Assembly: GCA_965198865.1 (NCBI GenBank)
Contig: CBDAQA010000009.1
Location: 1-64,000, forward strand
DNA from: CBDAQA01 sp965198865
GTDB lineage: Bacteria > Planctomycetota > Phycisphaerae > Tepidisphaerales > Tepidisphaeraceae
Reading direction: 5' to 3'
Length of the DNA: 64,000 nucleotides
Shown: in pieces, positions 8,495 to 16,528 of the stretch
Layout of the letters: every line of letters starts with the position of its first letter
Numbering within the stretch: the stretch's first letter is position 1
Made by a program: the position numbers and the translations under genes
The notes under the pieces: generated by a model
Seen by the model: the letters and a program-made list of their open reading frames with translations, nothing else
Database searches by the model: none
Told to the model about the DNA's origin: nothing

Positions 8495-10222
8495 TCACTC
8501 CGGCAGCGTGTCCAACTCTTCGCGGATCGCATCGATCAGCGGCCGCAACGTGCGCTCGGTGAACTCAAACCGAATGCCCGCCGCCGAGAACAGCTCCGGC
8601 AGCGGCCGGGTGCCGCCCAGCGCCAGGGCCGCCCGGTAGTTGGCCAGCGCACGGCGCGGGTCCTCCTTCGACTTCAGCCAGACCTGTAGGGCGCCCAGTT
8701 GAGCGATGCCGTACTCGATGTAGTAGAACGGGCTGTTGTACAGGTGGACCTGCTGCTGCCACGCGCAGGCCAGGACCTGCTCGTGGCCCGTCCAGTCGAC
8801 GTCCCGGCCGAAGCGCCCGTCGATCCGCAGCCACTCCGCCGTCCGCTCGGCCCGCGTGTGCGCGGGGTGCGTGTAGATCCAGTGCTGGAACGCGTCGATC
8901 GTGGCCATCCACGGCAGGAACCGCACGATCCCCTCCAGGTGCTGCCGCCGCGCGCGGGCCACCTCTGCCGGGTCCTTGTAGAGCAGGTCGAAGTGCTCCG
9001 CGCCCAGCAGCTCCATCCCCATGCTGGCCACCTCGCAGAACTCCAGTGGGGCGTGCTGCAGGAACGTCAGCGGCTCGGCCGCGGCGGCCGCGATGTAGTG
9101 GACCGCGTGACCCGCCTCGTGCAGCAGCACCACCACGTCCCGGTGCAGCCCGGCCGCGTTCATGAAGATGAACGGCCGCTTCGACAGCGGCAGCGACGAC
9201 TGGTAGCCGCCCGGCTGCTTGCCTTTTCGGCTGTCCAGGTCCAGGTTGCCGTTCTGCCGCAGCGACTCGAACTGCGCCCCCAGCTCCGGCGACACGCGCT
9301 CGACCAGCGCCCGCGTCTGCGTGACGAACGTCTCGGTGTCGCCGTCGCGGAACGGCGCCAGCGGCGGGCGGCCCCTCTCGTCGACCGACCCGTCCCACGG
9401 CCGCAGCGCCGGCAACCCCAGCGCCGCCCGCCGGGCCGCGTCCATCTCCTTCACCGCCGGCACGCACACCGCCTCGATCGCGTCGGCAAACGCCAGGCAG
9501 TCGTCGGGCGTGTAGTCGAACCGGTGCTTCTGCCGCCAGGCGTAGTCGCGATAGTTGCCCTGCCCGGCGTTGCGGGCCATCTGGTGCCGCAGCGCGACCG
9601 CCCGCTCGAACAGCTCGTCGTTGGCGTCGCGGTTCTGCAGCCGGCGGTAGGCCGTGGCCGTCCAGGCCCGCTCGCGCAGGTCGCGGTCGGTCGCCTCGCC
9701 GTACTTGGCCATCTGCTGCGGCGTCTGCTCGCGGCCGTCGAAGTCGACGGTGATCGCGCCGTTCAGCTTGTCGAACTCCGCCGTCACCTTCGCGTTCTGC
9801 GTCTGCAGCGGCACGTTCTCCGGCCGGAACAGGTCCGCGTCGGCCCGCCACCCCTTCACCACCATGCCGAACCGCTTCGGGTCCAGCTTGCCCACCGCCG
9901 GGGAGGCGAGGAACTTCTTCTGCATCTCGAAGCCGAGCGGCTGCAGCACCGGCGACACCTTCTCGACGAAGTGCATGTACCGCGCCTGGATCTCGGCGTC
10001 GTCGGTGTGGCAGCTCTTGTCGATGTACCGCCGGGCGCGGTACTCGCCGATGACGGCCGACAGGTCGGAGTAATCGGCCAACCATCGGCTCAGCTGTTCC
10101 GTGGACTCGACCGGCCGGGCGAGTAAGGTTCGGTACAGTGGCTCGAGCTGCCCGGCGTCGGACGGGTCGAGGCCGGCGGGGACGAACGAGCTCGGCGGGG
10201 GGGCGGCGGTGGTGGACGACAT
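8495..10222 (-). CDS. M3-family oligopeptidase-like metalloprotease
   Basis: 575 residues. The zinc-binding HEAGHAVHY is at 368-376 (His368, Glu369, His372), and a third ligand, Glu397, lies in APLEFCEVASMGMELLG. This matches oligoendopeptidase F-like M3 enzymes in motif, length and C-terminal helical domain (FYYIEYGIAQLGALQVW). It is expected to be cytosolic and to cleave oligopeptides. The first ATG (10222) overlaps the divergent ATG of the ABC ATPase gene (10221) by two bases, so there is no intergenic promoter space between the two coding starts. The next internal Met is around residue 83, inside conserved sequence, so a much later start is unlikely. Confidence 0.9.
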   Translation of the reverse strand: MSSTTAAPPPSSFVPAGLDPSDAGQLEPLYRTLLARPVESTEQLSRWLADYSDLSAVIGEYRARRYIDKSCHTDDAEIQARYMHFVEKVSPVLQPLGFEMQKKFLASPAVGKLDPKRFGMVVKGWRADADLFRPENVPLQTQNAKVTAEFDKLNGAITVDFDGREQTPQQMAKYGEATDRDLRERAWTATAYRRLQNRDANDELFERAVALRHQMARNAGQGNYRDYAWRQKHRFDYTPDDCLAFADAIEAVCVPAVKEMDAARRAALGLPALRPWDGSVDERGRPPLAPFRDGDTETFVTQTRALVERVSPELGAQFESLRQNGNLDLDSRKGKQPGGYQSSLPLSKRPFIFMNAAGLHRDVVVLLHEAGHAVHYIAAAAAEPLTFLQHAPLEFCEVASMGMELLGAEHFDLLYKDPAEVARARRQHLEGIVRFLPWMATIDAFQHWIYTHPAHTRAERTAEWLRIDGRFGRDVDWTGHEQVLACAWQQQVHLYNSPFYYIEYGIAQLGALQVWLKSKEDPRRALANYRAALALGGTRPLPELFSAAGIRFEFTERTLRPLIDAIREELDTLPE

Positions 10223-11081
10223 GGCGGCGAACCGTAATCAACCCGACCCCCCCCGGCAACCGCCGGCCATCGACCTCCGCCGCGTCGCCGTCGTCCGCGG
10301 CGAGCGCACGATCCTCGACGATATCAGCTGGACCGTGCCCGACGGCGCGATCGCCGCCGTGCTCGGGCCCAACGGCAGCGGCAAGAGCACGCTGGTCCGC
10401 GTCGTCCTCGGCCAGATGTGGCCCACACGCGGCGACGTGACCGTCCTCGGGCAACCGTTCGGCGAGACCGACCTGAACGAGCTCCGCAAGGACGTCCGCC
10501 TCGTCCAGACCGGCGGCCCGCTCGAGGCCGACGCCGACGAGTCGGCCGAGCACATCGTCCTCACCGGTTTCTTCGGCACGGTGGGCCTCTACCACGGGAC
10601 GACCGCCGCCCAGCGCTCCCGCGCAACCGCGCTGATCCAGCAGGTCGGCCTCGCCCGGCAGGCCGGTCAGCCGTTCCGCACCCTGAGCAGCGGCGAGCGG
10701 ATGCGCTGCCTGATCGCCCGGGCGCTGGTGGTCGAGCCGCGGCTGCTGATCCTCGACGAGCCGACGAACGGCCTGGACCTCGTCAGCCGCGAGCAGGTGC
10801 TGGCGACGGTGGCCGCGCTGGTCGCCCGGGCCGACCGTCGCCCGGCGGTGGTGATGATCACGCACCACGTGGAGGAGCTGATGCCGCAGACGTCCAGCGT
10901 GCTGGTGCTGAAGGACGGCCGCGCCGCCGCCAGCGGCCCGCCGGCGGGGGTTCTGACGTCGGCCGTGTTGTCCGACGTGTACGGCCTCCCGGTCGAGGTC
11001 GGCCACCGCGGCGGGCGCGTGTGGCTCCAGGTCCACCCCGAGGCGTGGCGGACGCTGCTCACGCCGGACAACGCCGGTTAG
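10221..11081 (+). CDS. ABC transporter ATP-binding protein (YlmA/ModF-like)
   Basis: 286 residues from the ATG at 10221. Walker A GPNGSGKST at 49-57, Q-loop region VQTGG, signature LSSGER around residue 155, Walker B LLILDEPTNGLDL around 174-186 and the switch His in ITHHVEE. The N-terminus is a short proline-rich lead. The pattern TLSSGERMRCLIARALV and the HHVEELMPQ ending resemble stand-alone ATPases such as YlmA or ModF. No permease gene is adjacent. It could serve an unlinked transporter, possibly the modAB system at 54-55 kb that lacks its own ATPase here; that link is speculative. Confidence 0.88.
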   Translation: MAANRNQPDPPRQPPAIDLRRVAVVRGERTILDDISWTVPDGAIAAVLGPNGSGKSTLVRVVLGQMWPTRGDVTVLGQPFGETDLNELRKDVRLVQTGGPLEADADESAEHIVLTGFFGTVGLYHGTTAAQRSRATALIQQVGLARQAGQPFRTLSSGERMRCLIARALVVEPRLLILDEPTNGLDLVSREQVLATVAALVARADRRPAVVMITHHVEELMPQTSSVLVLKDGRAAASGPPAGVLTSAVLSDVYGLPVEVGHRGGRVWLQVHPEAWRTLLTPDNAG

Positions 11082-11143
11082 CCGCGACCCGAAGGGGAGC
11101 GCGCCGCAGCGTTCGAACGCGCTCCCCTTCGGGTCGCGGCTAA
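11078..11143. terminator. Perfect 25-bp inverted repeat spanning both convergent stop codons
   Basis: Arms TTAGCCGCGACCCGAAG + GGGAGCGC (11078-11102) and its exact complement (11119-11143) flank a 16-base loop. The TAG stop of the ABC gene (11079-11081) and the TAA stop of the opposing glycosyltransferase (11078-11080) both lie in the first arm. Probably a bidirectional terminator. The glycosyltransferase frame reads through the whole hairpin. Confidence 0.75.
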
Positions 11144-12208
11144 ACGGCACGCCTCCCGCACATCGGCGTACGCCCGCTCCACCGCGTCCAGGTGGTGTTC
11201 CTGCGACAGCGTCGGCCGCAGCGCCAAGCATGCTGCGGCCATCGGGTCGCGACGGCTCATCACGTCCCGCACGGCATCGGCCAGCCCCTCGCCCGGCGAC
11301 GGCAGGACGCGGCCGTGGACGCCGTCGACCATCGCCTCGCAAGCCCCGTTCTGCGCCGTGCTGATGACCGGCACGCCCATCGCCAGCGATTCGAGTACGA
11401 CCAAGCTGCAGGGATCGTGATGGGTGGGAAGGATGAAGAAGTTGGCCGCCCTGTACGCGGCCGCCGGATCGGCGACGGGGCCGAGGAAGACGACGCGATC
11501 CGCGACGCCCCGGGCCGCGGCACGTTGGCGGAACGTCGCGGGGTCGTCCCGGCCGCCGACGACCAGCGTCCACCCCGGCACCTCGCCGACGGCCGCGATC
11601 GCCTCGGCCAATCCCTTCCGGTTGAAGTCCTGTGCCAACATCAAACCCACCGGCCCGCCAACGCCAAACTCGGACCGCGGACCGACGGGATCGAACCGGG
11701 CCAGGTCGGTCCCGTTGAACAGCGTTACCAACCGATCCTCGGCTAGCGCCGGATAGTGCCGCCGCACCGCCGCTTGGATCAGCCCCGACAGGCACAGCAC
11801 GATCGGCGGCCGCGGCCCGGTCAGTAGTTCCCGCTCCACCGCGCCGAACCGCACGCGCCGCCGGTTCAGCCGGCCCGTCCACCCGGCCGCCGACACCGCC
11901 TCGGCGGCGACGCCGGCGTGCGGGTGGTACAGGTCGCAGCGGTGCACCGGCAGCATCGCGTGGACGACGTCGAACCGGCCGATGGCGGCGTCGACGTTGG
12001 CCAGGAACCGCTCGTACCGCCGGACCCGGGTCGCACCCGACGCGTCGAGCGGCATCGTGACCACGCCAGTCGGCACGTCGGCGAAAGTGGTCGCGAGCAG
12101 GCTGACCGCGTGGCCACGCCGGGTCAGCCCGGCCGCCAGGTCGCGGGTGTAGCGCTCGGCACCGCCTCGCGACGGGTCGGCGTGCAGGATGACCAGGGCG
12201 ACGTTCAT
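11078..12208 (-). CDS. GT4-family glycosyltransferase
   Basis: 376 residues from the ATG at 12208. This start is chosen because it opens the N-terminal Rossmann strand (MNVALVILHADPSRGGAERY) and overlaps the stop of the upstream kinase gene as ATGA. The GT-B fold shows SRGGAERYTRDLAAGL, a C-terminal nucleotide-sugar domain (VGLMLAQDFNRKGLAEAIAAV) and the EX7E-like region DPCSLVVLESLAMGVPVISTAQNGACE. It probably adds a sugar to lipopolysaccharide core or another surface glycan at the inner face of the membrane. The last 20 or so residues (AATRRGARSNAAARSPSGRG) are encoded by the terminator-like inverted repeat and are probably not part of the ancestral protein. Confidence 0.9.
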   Translation of the reverse strand: MNVALVILHADPSRGGAERYTRDLAAGLTRRGHAVSLLATTFADVPTGVVTMPLDASGATRVRRYERFLANVDAAIGRFDVVHAMLPVHRCDLYHPHAGVAAEAVSAAGWTGRLNRRRVRFGAVERELLTGPRPPIVLCLSGLIQAAVRRHYPALAEDRLVTLFNGTDLARFDPVGPRSEFGVGGPVGLMLAQDFNRKGLAEAIAAVGEVPGWTLVVGGRDDPATFRQRAAARGVADRVVFLGPVADPAAAYRAANFFILPTHHDPCSLVVLESLAMGVPVISTAQNGACEAMVDGVHGRVLPSPGEGLADAVRDVMSRRDPMAAACLALRPTLSQEHHLDAVERAYADVREACRLAATRRGARSNAAARSPSGRG

Positions 12209-12957
12209 GGGCGGGCGGATTCCACGGGGATCGACACGTTTCGGGTCGGCTGCTGCCGGTTCAGCTTCGCATCGTGCCGGCCGATCGCGGCCGACTTCCG
12301 GCCCACCGCCGATGCCCACTGCCACGCCGCCGTGCGCCGGCGCTCGGCATACCGCTCCAGCCATCGCGCCCGCTGCGCGTCGGACACGTCCAGCCTCGTC
12401 GTGCTGTACCAGAACTGCGCCAGGTCCTTCACGACCCAACGCCGGCGGGTGAGCGGGTTGGTCATGCGGGCCACGCGGGCCACGTCGATCAGGCGGACGT
12501 CGAACGGGTCGGGGCGAACCATGAAGTGGCAGAGGTACAGGTCGCGGTGGTGCAGGCCGGCCGCGTGGAGGGCGGCCGACAGGTCGGCGGTCGGCATCAG
12601 CAGATCCTCAAACGGCGTCCCGCCGGCGACCCGCTTGTCGGCCGGGGTGTAGCCGGAGAGGTCGGCGAAGATGACGAACGACCTGCCGTGCGCGACCAGC
12701 GGGGCCGTCGGGATGCCAGCCGTCCGCAGCAGCGCGTGGCCGGCCACCTCGGCGGCGGCGGTCGCGTTCCCGGTCGGGTACCGCTTCACGTGCAACCGCA
12801 CCGGCGTCCCATCCGGACGGACGTGGTCGAGCGTCGCGTTCTCCCGGTCGGGCAGCGTCCGCCAGACGCGGATGCGGGGGTCGGCGCGGACGTCGGTCAG
12901 GCCGATCTCACGGATGAGCGCGGCATAGCCAGGATGGACGGTCATGGGGTCGGGCAT
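12205..12957 (-). CDS. Lipopolysaccharide kinase (InaA/WaaP-like)
   Basis: 250 residues (Met5 is an alternative start). Eukaryote-type kinase fold of the InaA/RfaP group, with the catalytic-loop motif HHRDLYLCHFM at about residues 137-147 (Asp as catalytic base) and the metal-binding IDVARVARM afterwards (equivalent of DFD/DLD). It probably phosphorylates a sugar (heptose/Kdo) of lipid A core. The stop overlaps the next gene's start (ATGA), and the ATG overlaps the preceding gene's stop (TGATG), so the three genes form one tight operon on this strand. Confidence 0.87.
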   Translation of the reverse strand: MPDPMTVHPGYAALIREIGLTDVRADPRIRVWRTLPDRENATLDHVRPDGTPVRLHVKRYPTGNATAAAEVAGHALLRTAGIPTAPLVAHGRSFVIFADLSGYTPADKRVAGGTPFEDLLMPTADLSAALHAAGLHHRDLYLCHFMVRPDPFDVRLIDVARVARMTNPLTRRRWVVKDLAQFWYSTTRLDVSDAQRARWLERYAERRRTAAWQWASAVGRKSAAIGRHDAKLNRQQPTRNVSIPVESARP

Positions 12958-14777
12958 CAGGGGCGGTAATCGTACAGGTAGATCGACCCGTGCAGCACCT
13001 CCCGCGGCGGGCGATGGACCAGGCCGGCGAAGAACCGGCGCTGTTCAGCGTCCACGTACAGGCCGACCAGGTGCGTCGCGCTGACGGCGAGGACGGCCGG
13101 GCGATCGGGCAGGTTCAGGCGCGGCCGGCCCGCGGCGTCGGGCGTGAACAGCCAGTCGCACTGAAGCCCGTAGAACGCCGGGTCTACGCCGAGGAACAGG
13201 TCGGCGTACATCGGCACGCCGGGGTGGGCGCGCTGCCACTCGGCCAGCGCCGGGACGTCCTGTCCCCAGTCGACGTTCGAGTCGGCCAGGTGCGACAGCC
13301 CCTCAACGGGCCCGCCCACCGCGGCGTTGAAGTACGGCAGGTAGTCGGGCCAGGCGGTCGCTACCGAAATCAGTTGCGCCGTCAGCAACAGGGATGACAG
13401 GCCCAACGTGAGCCGCGGCCGTCGCCGGTACGCATGGGCGGCGACGGCACCGGCGGCGAGGGCGGCATCGGGGTAGAGCGGCAGCAGGTTGCGCAGGCCG
13501 ATGTTCACGTGTGCCACCAGCGCTGAGCAGCCAAAGATCACGGCCGGCACCGCGATGCACACGCCCGGCCAACCGCACCGGCGGATCGCGGGCAGGCCAA
13601 CGATGAGCGCCAGGCCCAGCGTGGCCAGCTCGGCCAGCGGCGTCTTGTACAGCACCGCCAGCGGGAAGTAGACCGCCCGGCCGTCGAAGTAAACCTGCCC
13701 GTTGAGGTACCCGGGCCAGACGTCGGTCGCGGTGTACTGCAGGGTTAGCCCGGCGAGGAACGCCTGCGGCAGCAGCCGGTGATCGTCGGACCACAGGACG
13801 AAACGGACCAGGCGTCCCGGCGCGTGGGCGGCCAAGTCTGCGGCGGTGGGCCGCCGGCCCAGGTCGGCGGCGGTCTCGGCGCGGGCCGCGCGGGCGTAGG
13901 CGACCGGCATGTCCATGTTGGCCGCCGTGGGCCGTGCCGGTCGGTAGCGGAATCCGTAGCAGGCCCAGGTCAGCGTGAAGACGACGGTCGCTGACACGAC
14001 TCCGATTCCCAGAGCTGCGGCGAGCCGGGTGAGCCGGGTGGTCGCGGTGCGGCCAAGCGCAGGCCAAGTCTCGGGGCGGAGGGCGCGAAGCAGCAAGAGG
14101 ATGGCGAGCATGGGGCCGGTCAACAGGCCCGAGAACTTCGCCTGAACCGCCAGCGCGCACATGATCCCGAGGCCGACTGCACAGGCGAGCGTCGCCCGGC
14201 GGCCGGCGCGGATGGCCAGCCCTGAGAGGCCGAGCATTGCCAGGGCGAGCAGCAGGTCGCTCTTGATGAGCGACGCGTGCGCCAGCACCGCGGGGTCGAA
14301 GGCGAACAGCGCCGTCGCGACCAGGGCCGATACGGGGCCACCTAATCTAAACGCCAGAGCCGCGAGCGCGGCACCGACGGCGATCGCCACGAGCAGCATC
14401 GCCAATCGCCCGCGGTTGACGAACCGGCCGCCGTCGGTGCCCGGCGTGTCGTAGAGGGTGCGCGTCGACCAGAGCGCCTCGTCGTCGGGCGCGAACACGA
14501 CATCGCGGGCGAGGGGGCCGCCGCGGGGCAGGTGCAGCGTGGTCGCGGGGCTCGCCAGGGCGGCCCACATGCGCCACAGCGGCGGGTTCGCCACGTCCTG
14601 CCGGAAGTCGCCCGACCGCGCCGCCCGCCAGCCGCTGACGATGTGGTTCGGCTCGTCGACCGTGGCCGACTTGGTCAGCGCGGCCGAGTACGAGAGGGCC
14701 GCCGACGTGAGCAGGATCGCGGCGCACAGTGCCGCGGTCGCCCGCCCGGTCAGCCGTGCCCATCGTCCGTCGCCCAT
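12957..14777 (-). CDS. GT39-like integral membrane glycosyltransferase
   Basis: About 606 residues from the ATG at 14777; a GTG 18 bases upstream is possible. Around ten to twelve membrane helices. The N-terminal lumenal loop carries the acidic pair characteristic of PMT/ArnT-like enzymes (TKSATVDEPNHIVSGW), and a periplasmic C-terminal part ends in LHGSIYLYDYRP. It uses polyprenyl-linked sugars in known relatives. It is closely related to the product of 18238-20025 on the other strand, with shared blocks TxDEPxHxxSGW, DTPGTDGxxFVxR, DSN/GNxDWGQDxPAL and LRYADLF-type segments. First gene of the three-gene minus-strand operon. Confidence 0.88.
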   Translation of the reverse strand: MGDGRWARLTGRATAALCAAILLTSAALSYSAALTKSATVDEPNHIVSGWRAARSGDFRQDVANPPLWRMWAALASPATTLHLPRGGPLARDVVFAPDDEALWSTRTLYDTPGTDGGRFVNRGRLAMLLVAIAVGAALAALAFRLGGPVSALVATALFAFDPAVLAHASLIKSDLLLALAMLGLSGLAIRAGRRATLACAVGLGIMCALAVQAKFSGLLTGPMLAILLLLRALRPETWPALGRTATTRLTRLAAALGIGVVSATVVFTLTWACYGFRYRPARPTAANMDMPVAYARAARAETAADLGRRPTAADLAAHAPGRLVRFVLWSDDHRLLPQAFLAGLTLQYTATDVWPGYLNGQVYFDGRAVYFPLAVLYKTPLAELATLGLALIVGLPAIRRCGWPGVCIAVPAVIFGCSALVAHVNIGLRNLLPLYPDAALAAGAVAAHAYRRRPRLTLGLSSLLLTAQLISVATAWPDYLPYFNAAVGGPVEGLSHLADSNVDWGQDVPALAEWQRAHPGVPMYADLFLGVDPAFYGLQCDWLFTPDAAGRPRLNLPDRPAVLAVSATHLVGLYVDAEQRRFFAGLVHRPPREVLHGSIYLYDYRP

Positions 14778-14845
14778 CGCGGGCGGATGGTACACGACCG
14801 GCTGGGGTTGCGGCGTGGCCGCACTGCGCGGACGATCGGCAGCGG

Positions 14846-16528
14846 ATGGTCGCCTCGTCGTGCCGCTTGCGTCGGATGGTGGTCGCCGCGGCGCTCGCCG
14901 TGTTGGCCGCGGTCGCCTACGCGCCGGCCAGCCGGCTGCCGTTCGTCAACTACGACGACAACGAGTACGTCCGCAACAACGCCCACGTCCGCGGCGGCCT
15001 GTCGCTGGAGACGGTTCGGTGGGCGTTCACGACCGCGTACGACCTGAACTACCACCCGCTGACGTGGGTCTCGCTGGCGGCCGACGGATCGATCGCCGGG
15101 GCCGACCCTCAGCCGCTGGCGCGGACCATGCACCGCACGAACGTCGCCCTGCACGCCGCGACCGTGGCGACCCTGTTCCTGCTGCTGGCCGGGGCGACCG
15201 GCGCCGACGCGCCGGCGGCGTTCGTCGCCGCGGTGTTCGCCGTCCATCCGGTCCACGTCGAATCGGTGGCTTGGGTGTCGGAGCGGAAGGACCTGCTCTG
15301 CGGTTGGTTCTACCTGTTGGCGATCGTTGCCCACGTGAAGTTCGCCCGGGCCGACACGGCCGGCGGACGCCGCGCCGCTTTCGCGCTAACCCTGGTGGCG
15401 GGGGTGGCGGCGCTCCTGTCCAAGCCGATGGCGGTCACGCTGCCGGTCGTGTTGCTGGTCATCGACTTCTGGCCGCTGCGGCGATTCGCGTGGGGGCCCG
15501 CACCGGCGGCGGGGTCGGTCACGGTGCCGCGCGCGATCCTCGAGAAGGTGCCGTTGATCGTCGCGGCGGCGGCACTGTCGTGGGTGACGTTCGCAGCCCA
15601 GGCGTCGGCGGGGGCGGTGCAGTCGATCGGCGACCGGCCGCTGGCGGCCCGAGCGCAACAGGTGCCGGTGGCCTACGTGCGATACCTGTTCAAGGTGCTC
15701 TGGCCGACCGACCTGTCACCGTACTACCCGTATCACCCGTCGCTCCCACCGCTCGTCGTTGCCCGCAGCGTGGTCCTGCTGCTCGCGGTCACCGGCGCGG
15801 TGCTCAAGTGCGGCAGACGGTTCCCGCACCTGGCGGCCGGGTGGATCTGGTTCGGGGTGACGCTGGCCCCGGTGGTTGGCTTCGTCCCCGCCGGGCGGCA
15901 GGCGATCGCCGACCGTTACCTGTACCTGCCGATGATCGGCCCGGCCGTCATGGTTGCCTGGGGTGCGCGTGATCTGATCCGGCGAACCCCGACCGCGCGC
16001 GTCGGCGGATGGATGGCGGCAGTCGCGATGGTCGTCGCCCTAATGGTCATCACCTGGCGGCAGATTGGGTATTGGAGCGACACGCGTACGCTGTTCGCAC
16101 GCGCATTGGCGGTCGATCCGGACAACGCGTTCGCCCACGCGCAACTGGGGTACCTCGACAAGATCGACGGGCGAGTCGCGACGGCGCGATGGCACTATGA
16201 GCAGGCCGTGCGGCTGGACCCGGGGTACGCCGACGCGACGTACCTGCTGGCGAACATGGTGCTGCCGACCGACCCCGCGGCGGCGGCCCGGTACTACCGG
16301 ATGACGCTGGCCGTGCGGCCGCACGATGCGCGGGCGGAGAACAACCTGGGCGTCGCGCTCTCGGTCGACCCGGCGCGGGCGGCGGAGGCGGCCGCGCTGT
16401 TTCGATCCGCGGCGATCGACAGCCCCGACTGGGCCGACCCGCACTTGAACCTCGGCCGGCTGATGCTCGCGCACGGCCGGCCCGACCTGGCGGCGGCCGA
16501 GTTCGCGGCGGCGGGGCACCACCCATGA
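14846..16528 (+). CDS. TMTC-like membrane mannosyltransferase with TPR tail (1)
   Basis: About 560 residues from the ATG at 14846 (14873 is an alternative). About ten membrane helices come first; the early lumenal motif FVNYDDNEYVRNNAHVRGGL and the HPVHVESVAWVSERKDLL block are diagnostic for the TMTC/planctomycete GT family. A soluble region of about three tetratricopeptide repeats follows (ALAVDPDNAFAHAQLGYLDK, AVRLDPGYADATYLLANM, ENNLGVALS). In eukaryotes TMTC proteins O-mannosylate cadherins. In planctomycetes the acceptor is unknown. The coding start is divergent from the GT39-like gene, with only about 70 bp between. The stop overlaps the next start as ATGA. Confidence 0.88.
   Translation: MVASSCRLRRMVVAAALAVLAAVAYAPASRLPFVNYDDNEYVRNNAHVRGGLSLETVRWAFTTAYDLNYHPLTWVSLAADGSIAGADPQPLARTMHRTNVALHAATVATLFLLLAGATGADAPAAFVAAVFAVHPVHVESVAWVSERKDLLCGWFYLLAIVAHVKFARADTAGGRRAAFALTLVAGVAALLSKPMAVTLPVVLLVIDFWPLRRFAWGPAPAAGSVTVPRAILEKVPLIVAAAALSWVTFAAQASAGAVQSIGDRPLAARAQQVPVAYVRYLFKVLWPTDLSPYYPYHPSLPPLVVARSVVLLLAVTGAVLKCGRRFPHLAAGWIWFGVTLAPVVGFVPAGRQAIADRYLYLPMIGPAVMVAWGARDLIRRTPTARVGGWMAAVAMVVALMVITWRQIGYWSDTRTLFARALAVDPDNAFAHAQLGYLDKIDGRVATARWHYEQAVRLDPGYADATYLLANMVLPTDPAAAARYYRMTLAVRPHDARAENNLGVALSVDPARAAEAAALFRSAAIDSPDWADPHLNLGRLMLAHGRPDLAAAEFAAAGHHP

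Noticed and set aside
8565..11882. 1105-residue minus-strand frame across three genes
   Set aside because: Low-complexity Arg/Gly/Ala translation overlapping the peptidase, ABC and glycosyltransferase genes in the wrong frame.
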